A stretch of DNA of 64,000 nucleotides from Arcanobacterium_A hippocoleae (GTDB lineage: Bacteria; Actinomycetota; Actinomycetes; Actinomycetales; Actinomycetaceae), in contig NZ_JAVDUJ010000001.1 in assembly GCF_031456295.1 (NCBI RefSeq), forward strand, positions 1,240,001-1,304,000, read 5' to 3'. Made by a program: the position numbers and the translations under genes. The notes beneath the pieces were generated by a model. The model searched no databases, had not been told where the DNA came from, and saw nothing but the letters and a program-made list of their open reading frames with translations. Shown piece by piece: positions 8,503 to 16,108 of the stretch. How positions within the stretch are numbered: the first letter of the stretch is position 1; every line of letters starts with the position of its first letter.

Positions 8503-9186
8503 ATGGAACACGAAATTGTGGTGCACGCATGGGCTGACGTCGCCTGCCCGTGGTGTTGGCTTGGGAAACGCCGTCTAGAAAAAGGAATTGCACTTTCGGG
8601 CGCAAAAGTGGCTGTTGAATATCACTCTTATCAGTTGCGCGCCGATGCTCCTGCAAGCACGAACGAGACTTTGGCAAAACATTTGGCGAATTCTCATGCA
8701 ATTCCATTGACGGAAGTATCTGCAAGCTTTGCAAAAATCACTGAGTTGGGTGCGGAGTATGGAATTTCCTATGACTGGAATGCAGTACAGCCGGTGAACA
8801 CTTTCCTCGCACATCAGCTGATTTATGCGGCGAAAGCTACTGGGCAAAATTCGGAAGAAGCGGCTGTAAAAGGCGGGGAAATGTTTGAACGCCTTTGGAA
8901 AGCCTACTTTTCTGAGGGCGCAAATATCGCAGACTCAGATACGCTAATCGATATTGCGGAAGAATTGGGGATGGATCGCGAGCACACCGAAGCTGAACTT
9001 GAATCTGGCGAGCACGCCGATTCGGTCCGTGCCGATATCCGTGATGCTGCGCGGATTAACATCACTGGTGTACCGTTTTACGTGATTGGCGGAAAACTCG
9101 GTGTTTCCGGCTGCCAAACAGCTGAAATTTTCGCCGACGGAATCAAACAGGCACTTACGCAAATGCGTGCAGAACCGCAGCTCTAA
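8503..9186 (+). CDS. DsbA-family oxidoreductase (FrnE-like)
   Basis: A 227-aa cytosolic DsbA-like protein of the FrnE/2-hydroxychromene-2-carboxylate isomerase-like group, probably a thiol-disulfide oxidoreductase. The CPWC active site lies near the N-terminus (WADVACPWCWLGKRRLEK), and the C-terminal part has the cis-proline loop ITGVPFYVIGGKLGVSGCQT. No signal peptide is seen. An upstream in-frame ATG at 8464 exists, but ATG 8503 follows AAGGTGGAATGC and begins exactly at the domain. It is apparently monocistronic; an inverted repeat that may act as terminator follows at 9225-9303. Confidence 0.9.
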   Translation: MEHEIVVHAWADVACPWCWLGKRRLEKGIALSGAKVAVEYHSYQLRADAPASTNETLAKHLANSHAIPLTEVSASFAKITELGAEYGISYDWNAVQPVNTFLAHQLIYAAKATGQNSEEAAVKGGEMFERLWKAYFSEGANIADSDTLIDIAEELGMDREHTEAELESGEHADSVRADIRDAARINITGVPFYVIGGKLGVSGCQTAEIFADGIKQALTQMRAEPQL

Positions 9187-9224
9187 GTTTCAAAAGTGAT
9201 AGATTAACGGCAGCAAACACCCCG

Positions 9225-9303
9225 ACTTCCGCCATTTAGCAAAATTTTACCGCTTTCAAGCCCGCCTGAATATACTGCTTGAAATGCCGGAAAATGGCGG
9301 AGG
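9225..9303. repeat. Large imperfect inverted repeat downstream of the frnE-like gene
   Basis: The left part ACTTCCGCCATTT...TTTCAAGC (from 9225) is mirrored by GCTTGAAA...AAATGGCGGAGGT (ending about 9303), giving a long interrupted hairpin. It could terminate the frnE-like transcript. It runs directly into the tandem repeat below. The 574 bp from 9187 to 9760 hold no convincing gene. Confidence 0.5.
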
Positions 9304-9357
9304 TTGAAGAAACCGGCGGAAGTCGAGGGAAACCGGCGGAAGTCGAGGGAAACCGGC
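9291..9357. repeat. 20-bp tandem direct repeat, three copies
   Basis: The unit AACCGGCGGAAGTCGAGGGA occurs exactly twice (9311-9330, 9331-9350). A degenerate copy precedes it (9291-9310), and the first 7 bases of a further copy follow. The length is not a multiple of three and no gene covers it. Confidence 0.8.
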
Positions 9358-9679
9358 ACTTATCACGCTGTACAGACAACCAATTCAAACCGTTTACTCA
9401 TACACCCCGAAATCGCACACACGAAAATATCTCATCGGGCAAAATCGTTATTTTAAATTCGTAATCTTCTTCCGAAAATTAGATATTTTGCTAGACAAGT
9501 CACATCAACTAAAGATACGATAGTAACACAGGTCACGATTAAAACAAGTTTAATACCCTGTCTATCACTTCCGTAAAGCAAGCTCACGAAAGCATAATGT
9601 GCGTTTGTCTCCGCAACGGCCAGGCTTAGCAGATTCTCCCCTGCAGGCTGTTTAATCTGCAACTTCAACTTAAAGATTG

Positions 9680-9711
9680 GCTGAAATATCGCAATGCCGC
9701 AATATTTCAGC
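9680..9711. repeat. Inverted repeat upstream of the small membrane protein gene
   Basis: GCTGAAATAT (9680-9689) and ATATTTCAGC (9702-9711) are perfect 10-bp arms around a 12-nt loop, about 50 bp before the start of the next gene. It is a candidate operator or stem-loop. Confidence 0.5.
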
Positions 9712-9760
9712 ACAGTTAATCAGACAAATATAGATACGCCGCTGCATGCAAAGGATTGAA

Positions 9761-10150
9761 ATGTTAAAAAATCGAACGAAAATCGTACTTCTCTTTACCC
9801 TTTTGACTATTCAGCCCCTAATCTGCATCGTCAGCATTTCCTGGTATCACCAATTTTTCCTTCCAAGTTATCTGCGCGGCGATTCTTTTCTGAATTTACA
9901 TATCGCCGCTTTCGTAGCCATCACAATCTGGTCACTATTACTCGCATTTGAATTGAAATTGTTATCGTCTCCCGATCTAAATCGGAAATTTCAAATTGCA
10001 CTGCCGCTGCTCACAATTTCCCTGTATGCGTGTATCACACTCGTGTTTTTTGAAAGTTTATTCAGCCAATACTCCGTAATATTCCTCGGCTCCTGGATTA
10101 TTCCAGTAGTTACTCTCTGCTCGTATTCAATTTTAATTAAGGAGAAATGA
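9761..10150 (+). CDS. Hypothetical four-helix membrane protein
   Basis: A 129-aa protein I do not recognise. Four hydrophobic stretches are visible: roughly residues 7-27 (IVLLFTLLTIQPLICIVSI), 47-67 (HIAAFVAITIWSLLLAF), 80-100 (FQIALPLLTISLYACITLV) and 106-125 (VIFLGSWIIPVVTLCSYSI). The start at ATG 9761 is supported by AAAGGATTGAA just upstream; an earlier in-frame ATG at 9746 lacks one. It stands alone between an intergenic repeat region and the convergent rnhA. No function is proposed. Confidence 0.6.
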   Translation: MLKNRTKIVLLFTLLTIQPLICIVSISWYHQFFLPSYLRGDSFLNLHIAAFVAITIWSLLLAFELKLLSSPDLNRKFQIALPLLTISLYACITLVFFESLFSQYSVIFLGSWIIPVVTLCSYSILIKEK

Positions 10151-10199
10151 TTATTATCCGCCGCTAATACGCAGCTCGCTACTGCTGATATATAGCCTG

Positions 10200-10688
10200 C
10201 TACTGCTGGTGTGCGGCAGTTTGCGCTACAGCCAACCGATCTACAAACTCGTTCGCCACATCACCGTTATGGCCGCGCACCCACTCAACTTCCGTCCGCC
10301 CAATCCGGCTTTCATAAAGATTTAACAGCCGTTCGATAAGCTCGCGGTTCAGCACTGGTTTACCGTCAGATTTACGCCAGCCGCGCTTGCGCCAACCGGG
10401 CGCCCACTTCGTCATTGAGTTAATGACATATGAAGAGTCTGCACGAATTAGCAGCGATCCTTGTGCGCCCACATATTCGAGTGCTTTAATCATTGCGGTA
10501 AGCTCCATAATATTATTCGTGGTCTGATGCGCACCGCCGCTTTCATGATAACCAGTCTTTTGCTCCACGAACGCCCACCCGCCAGGCCCAGGATTACCCG
10601 AACACGAACCGTCTGTAGCCACAATAAAATCAAACCCTGGCTTAATTACGCCAACTGGCCCGCTCGTTTCCATCTGATACTCCCTCAT
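10200..10688 (-). CDS. rnhA: Ribonuclease HI
   Basis: A 162-aa RNase HI, an endonuclease that degrades the RNA strand of RNA-DNA hybrids. The four acidic active-site residues are in place: ATDGSCSGNPGPGGWAF (Asp), NNIMELTAMIKAL (Glu), IRADSSYVINSMTKW (Asp) and ANEFVDRLA (Asp). The basic handle GWRKRGWRKSDGKPV is also present. The N-terminal extension of about 20 residues before FIVATDGS may mean a downstream start. It lies next to, but is compositionally unlike, the AT-rich RiPP cluster. Confidence 0.95.
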   Translation of the reverse strand: MREYQMETSGPVGVIKPGFDFIVATDGSCSGNPGPGGWAFVEQKTGYHESGGAHQTTNNIMELTAMIKALEYVGAQGSLLIRADSSYVINSMTKWAPGWRKRGWRKSDGKPVLNRELIERLLNLYESRIGRTEVEWVRGHNGDVANEFVDRLAVAQTAAHQQ

Positions 10689-10870
10689 GATTCCTGTATT
10701 TCTGAACTTATCTCTGCCTGTTTACCGCTTTCTATTCTGGCATATAACCACGCCAAGGCAACTATCAGTATGATTGACTTTTATTCGCAGCTCGGGCGGA
10801 AGCCAAGCGGCAGCAGCGATACTCAAACAAATTATCTATACAGAATGGCTACATACTGCTTTTGGAATCA

Positions 10871-11962
10871 TTAATCATTAAATTCTGGAAAACCACAAGG
10901 GATTATTCCCATCGCCACTTCCAGTGCAGGATCAACACCCATCATTTCCTCCCACATTTCATCACGCTGCATAAGGGAAAAACAACTTCCCAAATTTAAA
11001 GCCGCTGCACACATTTGTATAACCTGCGCCATGTGACCAGCATCAAGGAATAAGCAACGATAAGAACGGGCAGTTTGATATTTCCATTTAAGGGCAGCAA
11101 CATTTCCAGTAAGAAAAATAATAAATGCAGCGTTTAACATCCATTTTTGACCAGAGACAGCTTCAAGTAGAAAATCATCTGAAACGCTCGAAGAACACCA
11201 CTCCAGAGCATTACTTTCAGGCAAATAACGATAACTACCTGGCATCAAACCATCCACATTACGCACATAAACATAAAGTTCTGTTGAAGCACGCCCACCA
11301 CCGGATGCCGCTGCTCTAAAATAATTTCCCGAAAAAATATCATCCTCTGTCCGTATTCGTGACTCTGAAACGCCAGCACAGTATTTAAGAAATTCACTGA
11401 ATATCTTAAGAGAAACCGCATTTACTGAAAAACTTCTTATACTACGACGCGACTCTAATATTTCAATAAAAGAAACTTCATTAATTGTCTCTACTCGCGG
11501 TAGAGAAACTACTTTAGCGACACTATCTTCTATTGATTCTAGCGACCAAAACCTTTCCGGCGGAGGAAGTATTTCAATTTTCTCTGCTAAGCGCTTTCTA
11601 TCTTCTTCTACCGTAAGAACACGTGTTTCACGATTCGTCCGTGTGGAAAAATTAAACAATCTTGCAAGACTACCCCAACCTGACCAAGTAGTTAAGTAAT
11701 CCAATTCGCGACTGTATCTTTCACTAGTAATATCAAGTAAAATCTGCAATTGTAAAAACTGCTGAACTCTGTACATACCAATATCATGTCTAGCTAATTC
11801 AATTAACAGTTCATCATTCACTTCACGTACACGTTTAAAAATTCCAAGCAAAGGAAGATCGGAATTATTGATTGGAATCTGTTTATGATTAAGCACATCA
11901 TCCCATATAAGCAATCCGTCCCTTACCATCAACACCCCGAACTTAGATGCAGCTATCTTCAC
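10871..11962 (-). CDS. SagB-type FMN-dependent peptide dehydrogenase
   Basis: A 363-aa protein with a C-terminal nitroreductase-fold domain (about 165-355). It has SRRSIRSFS (171-179, FMN phosphate contacts), AAASGGGRASTELYVYV (217-233) and DAGHMAQVIQMCAAALNLGSC (307-327), typical of SagB/ThcOx dehydrogenases. Those enzymes oxidise azolines to azoles, or other backbone sites, in ribosomal peptides. Residues about 10-110, ending in WGSLARLFNFSTRTN, form the N-terminal part seen in SagB-type enzymes and may bind a leader peptide; that is inference. The GTG start follows AGAAAGG and overlaps the upstream ATP-grasp gene by 20 nt, so they are co-translated. It is AT-rich compared with neighbours. 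No cyclodehydratase (YcaO) is present. Confidence 0.82.
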   Translation of the reverse strand: MKIAASKFGVLMVRDGLLIWDDVLNHKQIPINNSDLPLLGIFKRVREVNDELLIELARHDIGMYRVQQFLQLQILLDITSERYSRELDYLTTWSGWGSLARLFNFSTRTNRETRVLTVEEDRKRLAEKIEILPPPERFWSLESIEDSVAKVVSLPRVETINEVSFIEILESRRSIRSFSVNAVSLKIFSEFLKYCAGVSESRIRTEDDIFSGNYFRAAASGGGRASTELYVYVRNVDGLMPGSYRYLPESNALEWCSSSVSDDFLLEAVSGQKWMLNAAFIIFLTGNVAALKWKYQTARSYRCLFLDAGHMAQVIQMCAAALNLGSCFSLMQRDEMWEEMMGVDPALEVAMGIIPCGFPEFND

Positions 11963-13001
11963 TTCTAAACCTTTCTAAAATATATTTAGTTACCGCACAT
12001 GTAACTCGATGATCATTAGCTGATTTTTCAAAATATTTCCAATCTCCTAATAAATTTACTTCTAGAAATATATGGTCACCTTCCTCTGTGACAAGAAAAT
12101 CAAAGGCACCAAATTCAATTGATGCCTTCCTCTGGAAGTCATATATTAGTTTTCGGAGTTCAATTCCCACATCTATCGGCGCTATTTTCAGATTTTCACC
12201 ACAATCCCATAAAGAATCGGCATTACTCTTACCAGTCACTGAATATCCAATAATGTCAGTCCCAATTAAATAAACTCGTATTTCATAAGCATGTTCTATA
12301 AACGGCTGAACCATAACAGGTACTGGCTCTTCTTCCGCGTTAATGATCTCATCACGCAAAACTATTTTCGGAAAAATTCCCTTGAGCGAACAAGGTGGCC
12401 AATGAATCCAATGAGATCCAATCGGTTTGACAATATATTTCTTAATCCCATCACCAAAAATATTTATAGCTTCTAAAAGGTTAGTCACAACTACAGATTG
12501 CACTGTACACATACCGACGCAAGAAGCAATTTCAACCTGCCGCATTCTACTTCTACAAACAGATTTCGCATTAATACTAATAGAAGAAACTTCTGATATA
12601 TACTCCATTAACGCATCACTCTGTGAGCCAATATAAACATCCCTATCTTTCACCATTCCAGACGAAGATAAATAATCGACGCATGTAAAATGTCGCCTCC
12701 AAAATAATAATGGTCTAAGCTTTTCACCCTGCTTTGTATAAATAATTCCGTTCAGAATTGTCGATATTTTATTGTCGGTAATATCAGAATCAAAACGAAG
12801 CATCCTTATTCCGTATTTTGCTAAATACAACGATAAATGACTTATTTCACTATCATCACTACTCGTCGCGACAATAATGCAATTCACCACATTTTTAACG
12901 TCAGGCGCGACACCAAGATTAAACATTTTTGATTGAAAATCTACATCTTTTGTTTTTCTTGAATAAACATAGGGAGAAGTTCTAAAAAGAATCGGTTCCA
13001 C
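11943..13001 (-). CDS. ATP-grasp RiPP ligase (graspetide maturase-like)
   Basis: A 352-aa ATP-grasp enzyme of the kind that crosslinks or ligates ribosomal peptides (MvdD/TgmB-like). ATP-grasp landmarks: KKYIVKP (187-193), VQPFIEHAYEIRVYLIG (231-247) and the metal-binding end DFLVTEEGDHIFLEVNLLGDW (301-321). The FLEVN..G.W ending is characteristic of peptide-modifying ATP-grasp maturases rather than RimK or D-Ala ligase. GTG start with GAGGTG 4 nt upstream. It lies downstream of a 47-codon precursor-like gene, separated by a strong hairpin terminator/attenuator, and overlaps the SagB gene. Predicted reaction: ATP-driven ester or amide formation between side chains of the precursor. Substrate assignment is inference. 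Confidence 0.82.
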   Translation of the reverse strand: MEPILFRTSPYVYSRKTKDVDFQSKMFNLGVAPDVKNVVNCIIVATSSDDSEISHLSLYLAKYGIRMLRFDSDITDNKISTILNGIIYTKQGEKLRPLLFWRRHFTCVDYLSSSGMVKDRDVYIGSQSDALMEYISEVSSISINAKSVCRSRMRQVEIASCVGMCTVQSVVVTNLLEAINIFGDGIKKYIVKPIGSHWIHWPPCSLKGIFPKIVLRDEIINAEEEPVPVMVQPFIEHAYEIRVYLIGTDIIGYSVTGKSNADSLWDCGENLKIAPIDVGIELRKLIYDFQRKASIEFGAFDFLVTEEGDHIFLEVNLLGDWKYFEKSANDHRVTCAVTKYILERFRSEDSCI

Positions 13002-13023
13002 TTAACACCTCAAAAGTTAGAGA

Positions 13024-13124
13024 TAAAAAAAGGCTGTACCAAAAAATTCGAACAGAACATTCCCGGATAATCTAAAACGATATATTAGATTTGGAAAATT
13101 CTAATCGAAACTTTTGATACAGCC
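13024..13124 (-). terminator. Attenuating terminator between precursor peptide and maturation genes
   Basis: A 93-bp imperfect palindrome (13032-13124) whose outer arms begin GGCTGTATCAAAA and end TTTTGGTACAGCC (minus strand). On the minus strand a run of seven T (13025-13031) follows. This is the classic arrangement for partial termination after a highly expressed RiPP precursor. Because the arms are long and end in a clean GGCTGTA/TACAGCC, a miniature inverted-repeat element is an alternative origin. Confidence 0.75.
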
Positions 13125-13136
13125 CATAAAAATAAA

Positions 13137-13280
13137 TTAGTTATCTTTCTTGATAATCCAAGCGGAATCCATAAAACAGTAGTCGTCGACAAAATTACTA
13201 ATACGTTCATCTGCAGTAACTGTTGTTTGAGATTCCACTAGCTCGCTAATTTGATTGGCTAGTTCTACCATCGAAGACAT
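13137..13280 (-). CDS. Putative RiPP precursor peptide (47 aa)
   Basis: A short gene starting MSSMVELANQISELVESQ and ending NFVDDYCFMDSAWIIKKDN. It has a near-perfect Shine-Dalgarno (AAAGGAGGTG, 4 nt before ATG) and a sigma70-like promoter with a 17-bp spacer about 30 bp upstream, so expression is expected to be strong. The N-terminal half is an amphipathic, acidic helix that would suit a leader. The C-terminal half carries Asp, Ser, Lys, Tyr, Cys and Trp, which an ATP-grasp ligase or flavin dehydrogenase could use. It is the first gene before the ATP-grasp and SagB genes. I do not recognise the peptide family, and no protease site such as GG is obvious. Confidence 0.78.
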   Translation of the reverse strand: MSSMVELANQISELVESQTTVTADERISNFVDDYCFMDSAWIIKKDN

Positions 13281-13303
13281 ATTTCACCTCCTTTAAAATT
13301 TCG

Positions 13304-13332
13304 TTTATAATCAACTCTGCACCGTAAGTCAA
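13304..13332 (-). promoter_or_regulatory. Sigma70-type promoter of the RiPP operon
   Basis: On the minus strand TTGACT (13332-13327) and TATAAA (13309-13304) are separated by exactly 17 bp. The -10 ends 23 bp before the precursor ATG, just upstream of its Shine-Dalgarno. Matches are 5/6 to the -35 consensus and 5/6 to the -10 consensus. Confidence 0.72.
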
Positions 13333-13420
13333 ACATATCAAAAGCAGCCTTGAATAAAACATGTGTTCAAATTTCGAGATACACAAATAAAAATAAATTT
13401 TTAGAAGTAGATATATAGAT

Positions 13421-14770
13421 ATGAAAATCTCAAATAAGCGTGACTACGGGCTTTGGCTTGGCGCCACCACCGCAGATATGTTTGGGCGCTCAGCTCAAGA
13501 TTTAGCGCTCCCATTCATCATTATTTCCTTTACTGGTTCTGCCGCGATCTCCGGAAATATCCAAACAGCAGGGAAAATAGCCACACTCGCAGTAATTCTT
13601 TTTGGCGGTGTACTAATTGACCGGATCGACCGGCGGATCGGCATGTACCTGCGCAGTTTCAGCGGCGCAATCTTATGGGCATTACTTGGGACGCTAATCC
13701 TGATCGGAATTATTCCCGTCTGGGCGATTCTCGCAATCGTGCTGCTCACCAGTATCACCGACGGCTTATTTGGCGAAGCCGATAACGCCGCACTACGTTC
13801 AATTATTCAAAGCAACGAAGAGTTCATCGCTGTCCGCAGTATCAATCAAGGACGCGCTGCCGCAATTCAGCTTACCGGAGGACCAATTGGAGCCTTCCTC
13901 TATCATCTTGGGCACGCGATTCCATTTTTCTTCTCTTCCCTCTGCCTTGCAATTCTTGGAATTTGCGCAAAACTAATCCGTGCAGATTTACGCCCTAAAT
14001 CCGATCTGCAAGAATCGGCGCAGCAAATCGCCGGATCACAGAAAAATAAAGATCATACTGCGGAAAAAGAAAGTATTATCCGAAACTTCTTTGCCGACCT
14101 GAAAACCGGGTTTAAATTTATTTTCACTCATTCCCGGATTCGCCCGCTGCTGATTGCAAACATTTTTATCGGCAGCGGAATGATGATGATTATTTTCACC
14201 GCAGATTATGCGCTGATTACCCGCGGGCATACGCCACTGGAAATATCACTTTTAAGTACCTTATTTGCATTGATTATGATGGGCGGAGCAGCGCTCTCTG
14301 CAAAATTTTCCGCGCGGATTCCTGCCGGAAAAGGCTTAATCATTTTGCTTCTTGGAATGGCATTAATCGCTGCAGCCACAATTTTCTGGAACCAATACTT
14401 TCAGCTCCTGCTCATTTTAAGTCTCTACGGTGCGATTGTCCCATTCATCGGCGCCCTGCTCGGCGGATATTGTTTTTCTGCTACCCCCAGCGATTTCCAA
14501 GCCCGAGTCGGTTCAGCAAGCAATATCATGGAATTCGGATTAACAGCTTTCGTTCCGTTCATTGCCGGAAATCTCGTAAATCACGGGCTTGCCGCTTATG
14601 GATTTGCTCTCGGTGCGATAATCAATCTCATCGCACTGTTAATTCTCGCAAGCAGCAAAGCAATCCGCAGCCTTGGTAATTCAAGCACCTGGACCCCAGT
14701 CAATAGCACCGAAACTGCTGCGGATAGCCCAGACAGTCCAAATAACCCAAATAACCCAAGCAGCAAATGA
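13421..14770 (+). CDS. MFS transporter (DHA3/MefA-like), possible peptide exporter or immunity
   Basis: A 449-aa major facilitator protein with about 12 membrane segments. It begins DYGLWLGATTADMFGRSAQDLALPFIII, with the loop-2 motif GGVLIDRIDRRIGMYLRS (GxxxDRxxRR form) and ATPSDFQARVGS in the second half. The arrangement resembles drug/macrolide efflux MFS proteins. The hydrophilic Pro/Asn/Ser-rich tail is unremarkable. It is divergent from the precursor peptide gene, with a 140-bp shared promoter region, so it may export or give self-protection against the modified peptide; that is inference. Base composition is closer to the chromosome than that of the adjacent RiPP genes. Confidence 0.83.
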   Translation: MKISNKRDYGLWLGATTADMFGRSAQDLALPFIIISFTGSAAISGNIQTAGKIATLAVILFGGVLIDRIDRRIGMYLRSFSGAILWALLGTLILIGIIPVWAILAIVLLTSITDGLFGEADNAALRSIIQSNEEFIAVRSINQGRAAAIQLTGGPIGAFLYHLGHAIPFFFSSLCLAILGICAKLIRADLRPKSDLQESAQQIAGSQKNKDHTAEKESIIRNFFADLKTGFKFIFTHSRIRPLLIANIFIGSGMMMIIFTADYALITRGHTPLEISLLSTLFALIMMGGAALSAKFSARIPAGKGLIILLLGMALIAAATIFWNQYFQLLLILSLYGAIVPFIGALLGGYCFSATPSDFQARVGSASNIMEFGLTAFVPFIAGNLVNHGLAAYGFALGAIINLIALLILASSKAIRSLGNSSTWTPVNSTETAADSPDSPNNPNNPSSK

Positions 14771-14968
14771 GAAACACCAGCAGCTGAAGGAGTGCACAGA
14801 AAAACTTTCTGCGCCGCCAAACATCCGCTAGAACCTTTCCTTTTGGAATATTTACCGCACACCCCCTGATATAAAACACCGGGACGTAAAATATATTTGA
14901 AAATCTAATATTTGTATCAGAAAGTGGAACTCCTCAAAGCTGCGGTTCTCACCTTTCGCCGGCTCCGG

Positions 14969-15017
14969 TTTGCACGATAGGCTATAGGGAGACAACAACT
15001 GCGAAACGTCGTGCAAA
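14969..15017. repeat. Inverted repeat in the MFS-macrodomain intergenic region
   Basis: TTTGCACGA (14969-14977) and TCGTGCAAA (15009-15017) are perfect 9-bp arms around 31 nt. The 328-bp gap (14771-15098) contains no gene I can support. The segment 14930-15020 looks structured, but I cannot match it to a known RNA family. Confidence 0.45.
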
Positions 15018-15098
15018 TAACTGAGTCCAGCTCACCGCATCACGGATCGTAGTCATTCCCCTGAAAGCCCGCAAATCCCGCTTAATGAAAGGCTGAAA

Positions 15099-16001
15099 AT
15101 GCTCAAGCTTGCTGATTATCGCGATGCGATTCGGTTAGACGAAGAATTTCCTGCACCGATGAATGATCGCCGCTCGAATTATGATCTTTTAATGACGGCA
15201 CTCTCCGGATTGAAAGATAAACATTATACCGGCGCATCATCAATGGCTCATCTTTCGACCGATGACGGCTTGCTGCGTTGGCTCCTTGCCGAGCTTGCAA
15301 TCCGGAAGGCCAGCCCGATCGATCCAATCACTTCACGCGCAATCAACACCCTGCTCTACCGGCAAATTGGGAAGCGCGGTCGGGTAGAAGTATTGAATTT
15401 GCGCCGCATTTCGGATCAGCTTCCAAATTGCGATTTCGTAAACGCGAACGATGTGGTGCTCTACCGCGGCGATATCCTTGAAGTGGTGGTAGATGCCGTA
15501 GTAAATACCTCGCTTGACGACCTCTCCGGCTGCCCGATCCCGCTGCACGGCTGCCTTGATTCGGTGATCCACTCACAAGCCGGCCCGTGGCTGAAGAATG
15601 ACGCAGCTAAGATCATGGAGCTACAAGGAAAGCCGGAAACTCCAGGGTCAGCAAAGATCACCCGCGGATATCGGCTGCCAGCGAAGTATATTATTCATAC
15701 GCATATGCCGCGCTTTGCTGGCGAATTTACTGATGAACACAAGCAAATACTTGCTGATTGTTATCGAAATTCACTGAATCTCGCACTCGAAAAGGGAGAT
15801 ATCAAGACGATTGCATTCCCGGCTATCGGCACCGGCATGAACGGCTTCCCGAAAGATGTAGCATGCAAGATTGCGCTTGACACAGTTGAAGAATGGTGGC
15901 GGATCCATCCAGACGCCTTGGATTTGATTGTCTTTTCAGTGCATTCAGATGTAGATTCGGAAGTCTACTCACACACTCTCTCCACTTGGGTATCCGATTG
16001 A
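15099..16001 (+). CDS. Zinc-type macrodomain protein (probable protein ADP-ribosyl hydrolase)
   Basis: A 300-aa protein with an N-terminal helical region (about 1-120) and a macrodomain (about 125-295). The segment AVVNTSLDDLSGCPIPLHGC followed by LDSVIHSQAG matches the GC...P.H.C.D..IH..AG signature of the zinc-containing macrodomains that work with SirTM sirtuins in reversing lipoyl-dependent mono-ADP-ribosylation. Later IAFPAIGTGMNGFPKDVA is the second ADP-ribose loop. No SirTM, lipoate-ligase or GcvH-like gene lies next to it, so the partner, if any, is elsewhere. The start is taken as ATG 15099 (MLKLADYRDA), preceded by AATGAAAGGCTGAAA. Confidence 0.85.
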   Translation: MLKLADYRDAIRLDEEFPAPMNDRRSNYDLLMTALSGLKDKHYTGASSMAHLSTDDGLLRWLLAELAIRKASPIDPITSRAINTLLYRQIGKRGRVEVLNLRRISDQLPNCDFVNANDVVLYRGDILEVVVDAVVNTSLDDLSGCPIPLHGCLDSVIHSQAGPWLKNDAAKIMELQGKPETPGSAKITRGYRLPAKYIIHTHMPRFAGEFTDEHKQILADCYRNSLNLALEKGDIKTIAFPAIGTGMNGFPKDVACKIALDTVEEWWRIHPDALDLIVFSVHSDVDSEVYSHTLSTWVSD

Positions 16002-16108
16002 TCCAAACATACGTTTGCTAATTTCAGTCAGCTTTTACGCTGCTTTCGGATTCGTTCATTGACTTTGATCGGCTCATCCCGCCAGGTTCCTGAAAGATAC
16101 GGATTCAA

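Noticed and set aside
9453..9713. 86-aa minus-strand frame with a hydrophobic stretch
   Set aside because: It overlaps the palindrome at 9680-9711, lacks a ribosome-binding site and its composition is that of translated intergenic DNA.
11125..12636. Several plus-strand frames opposite the SagB and ATP-grasp genes
   Set aside because: They are antisense shadows of two well-supported genes with family motifs.
14930..15020. Possible structured RNA or riboswitch before the macrodomain gene
   Set aside because: Inverted repeats are present, but I could not match conserved bases of any riboswitch, SRP RNA, RNase P or tmRNA.
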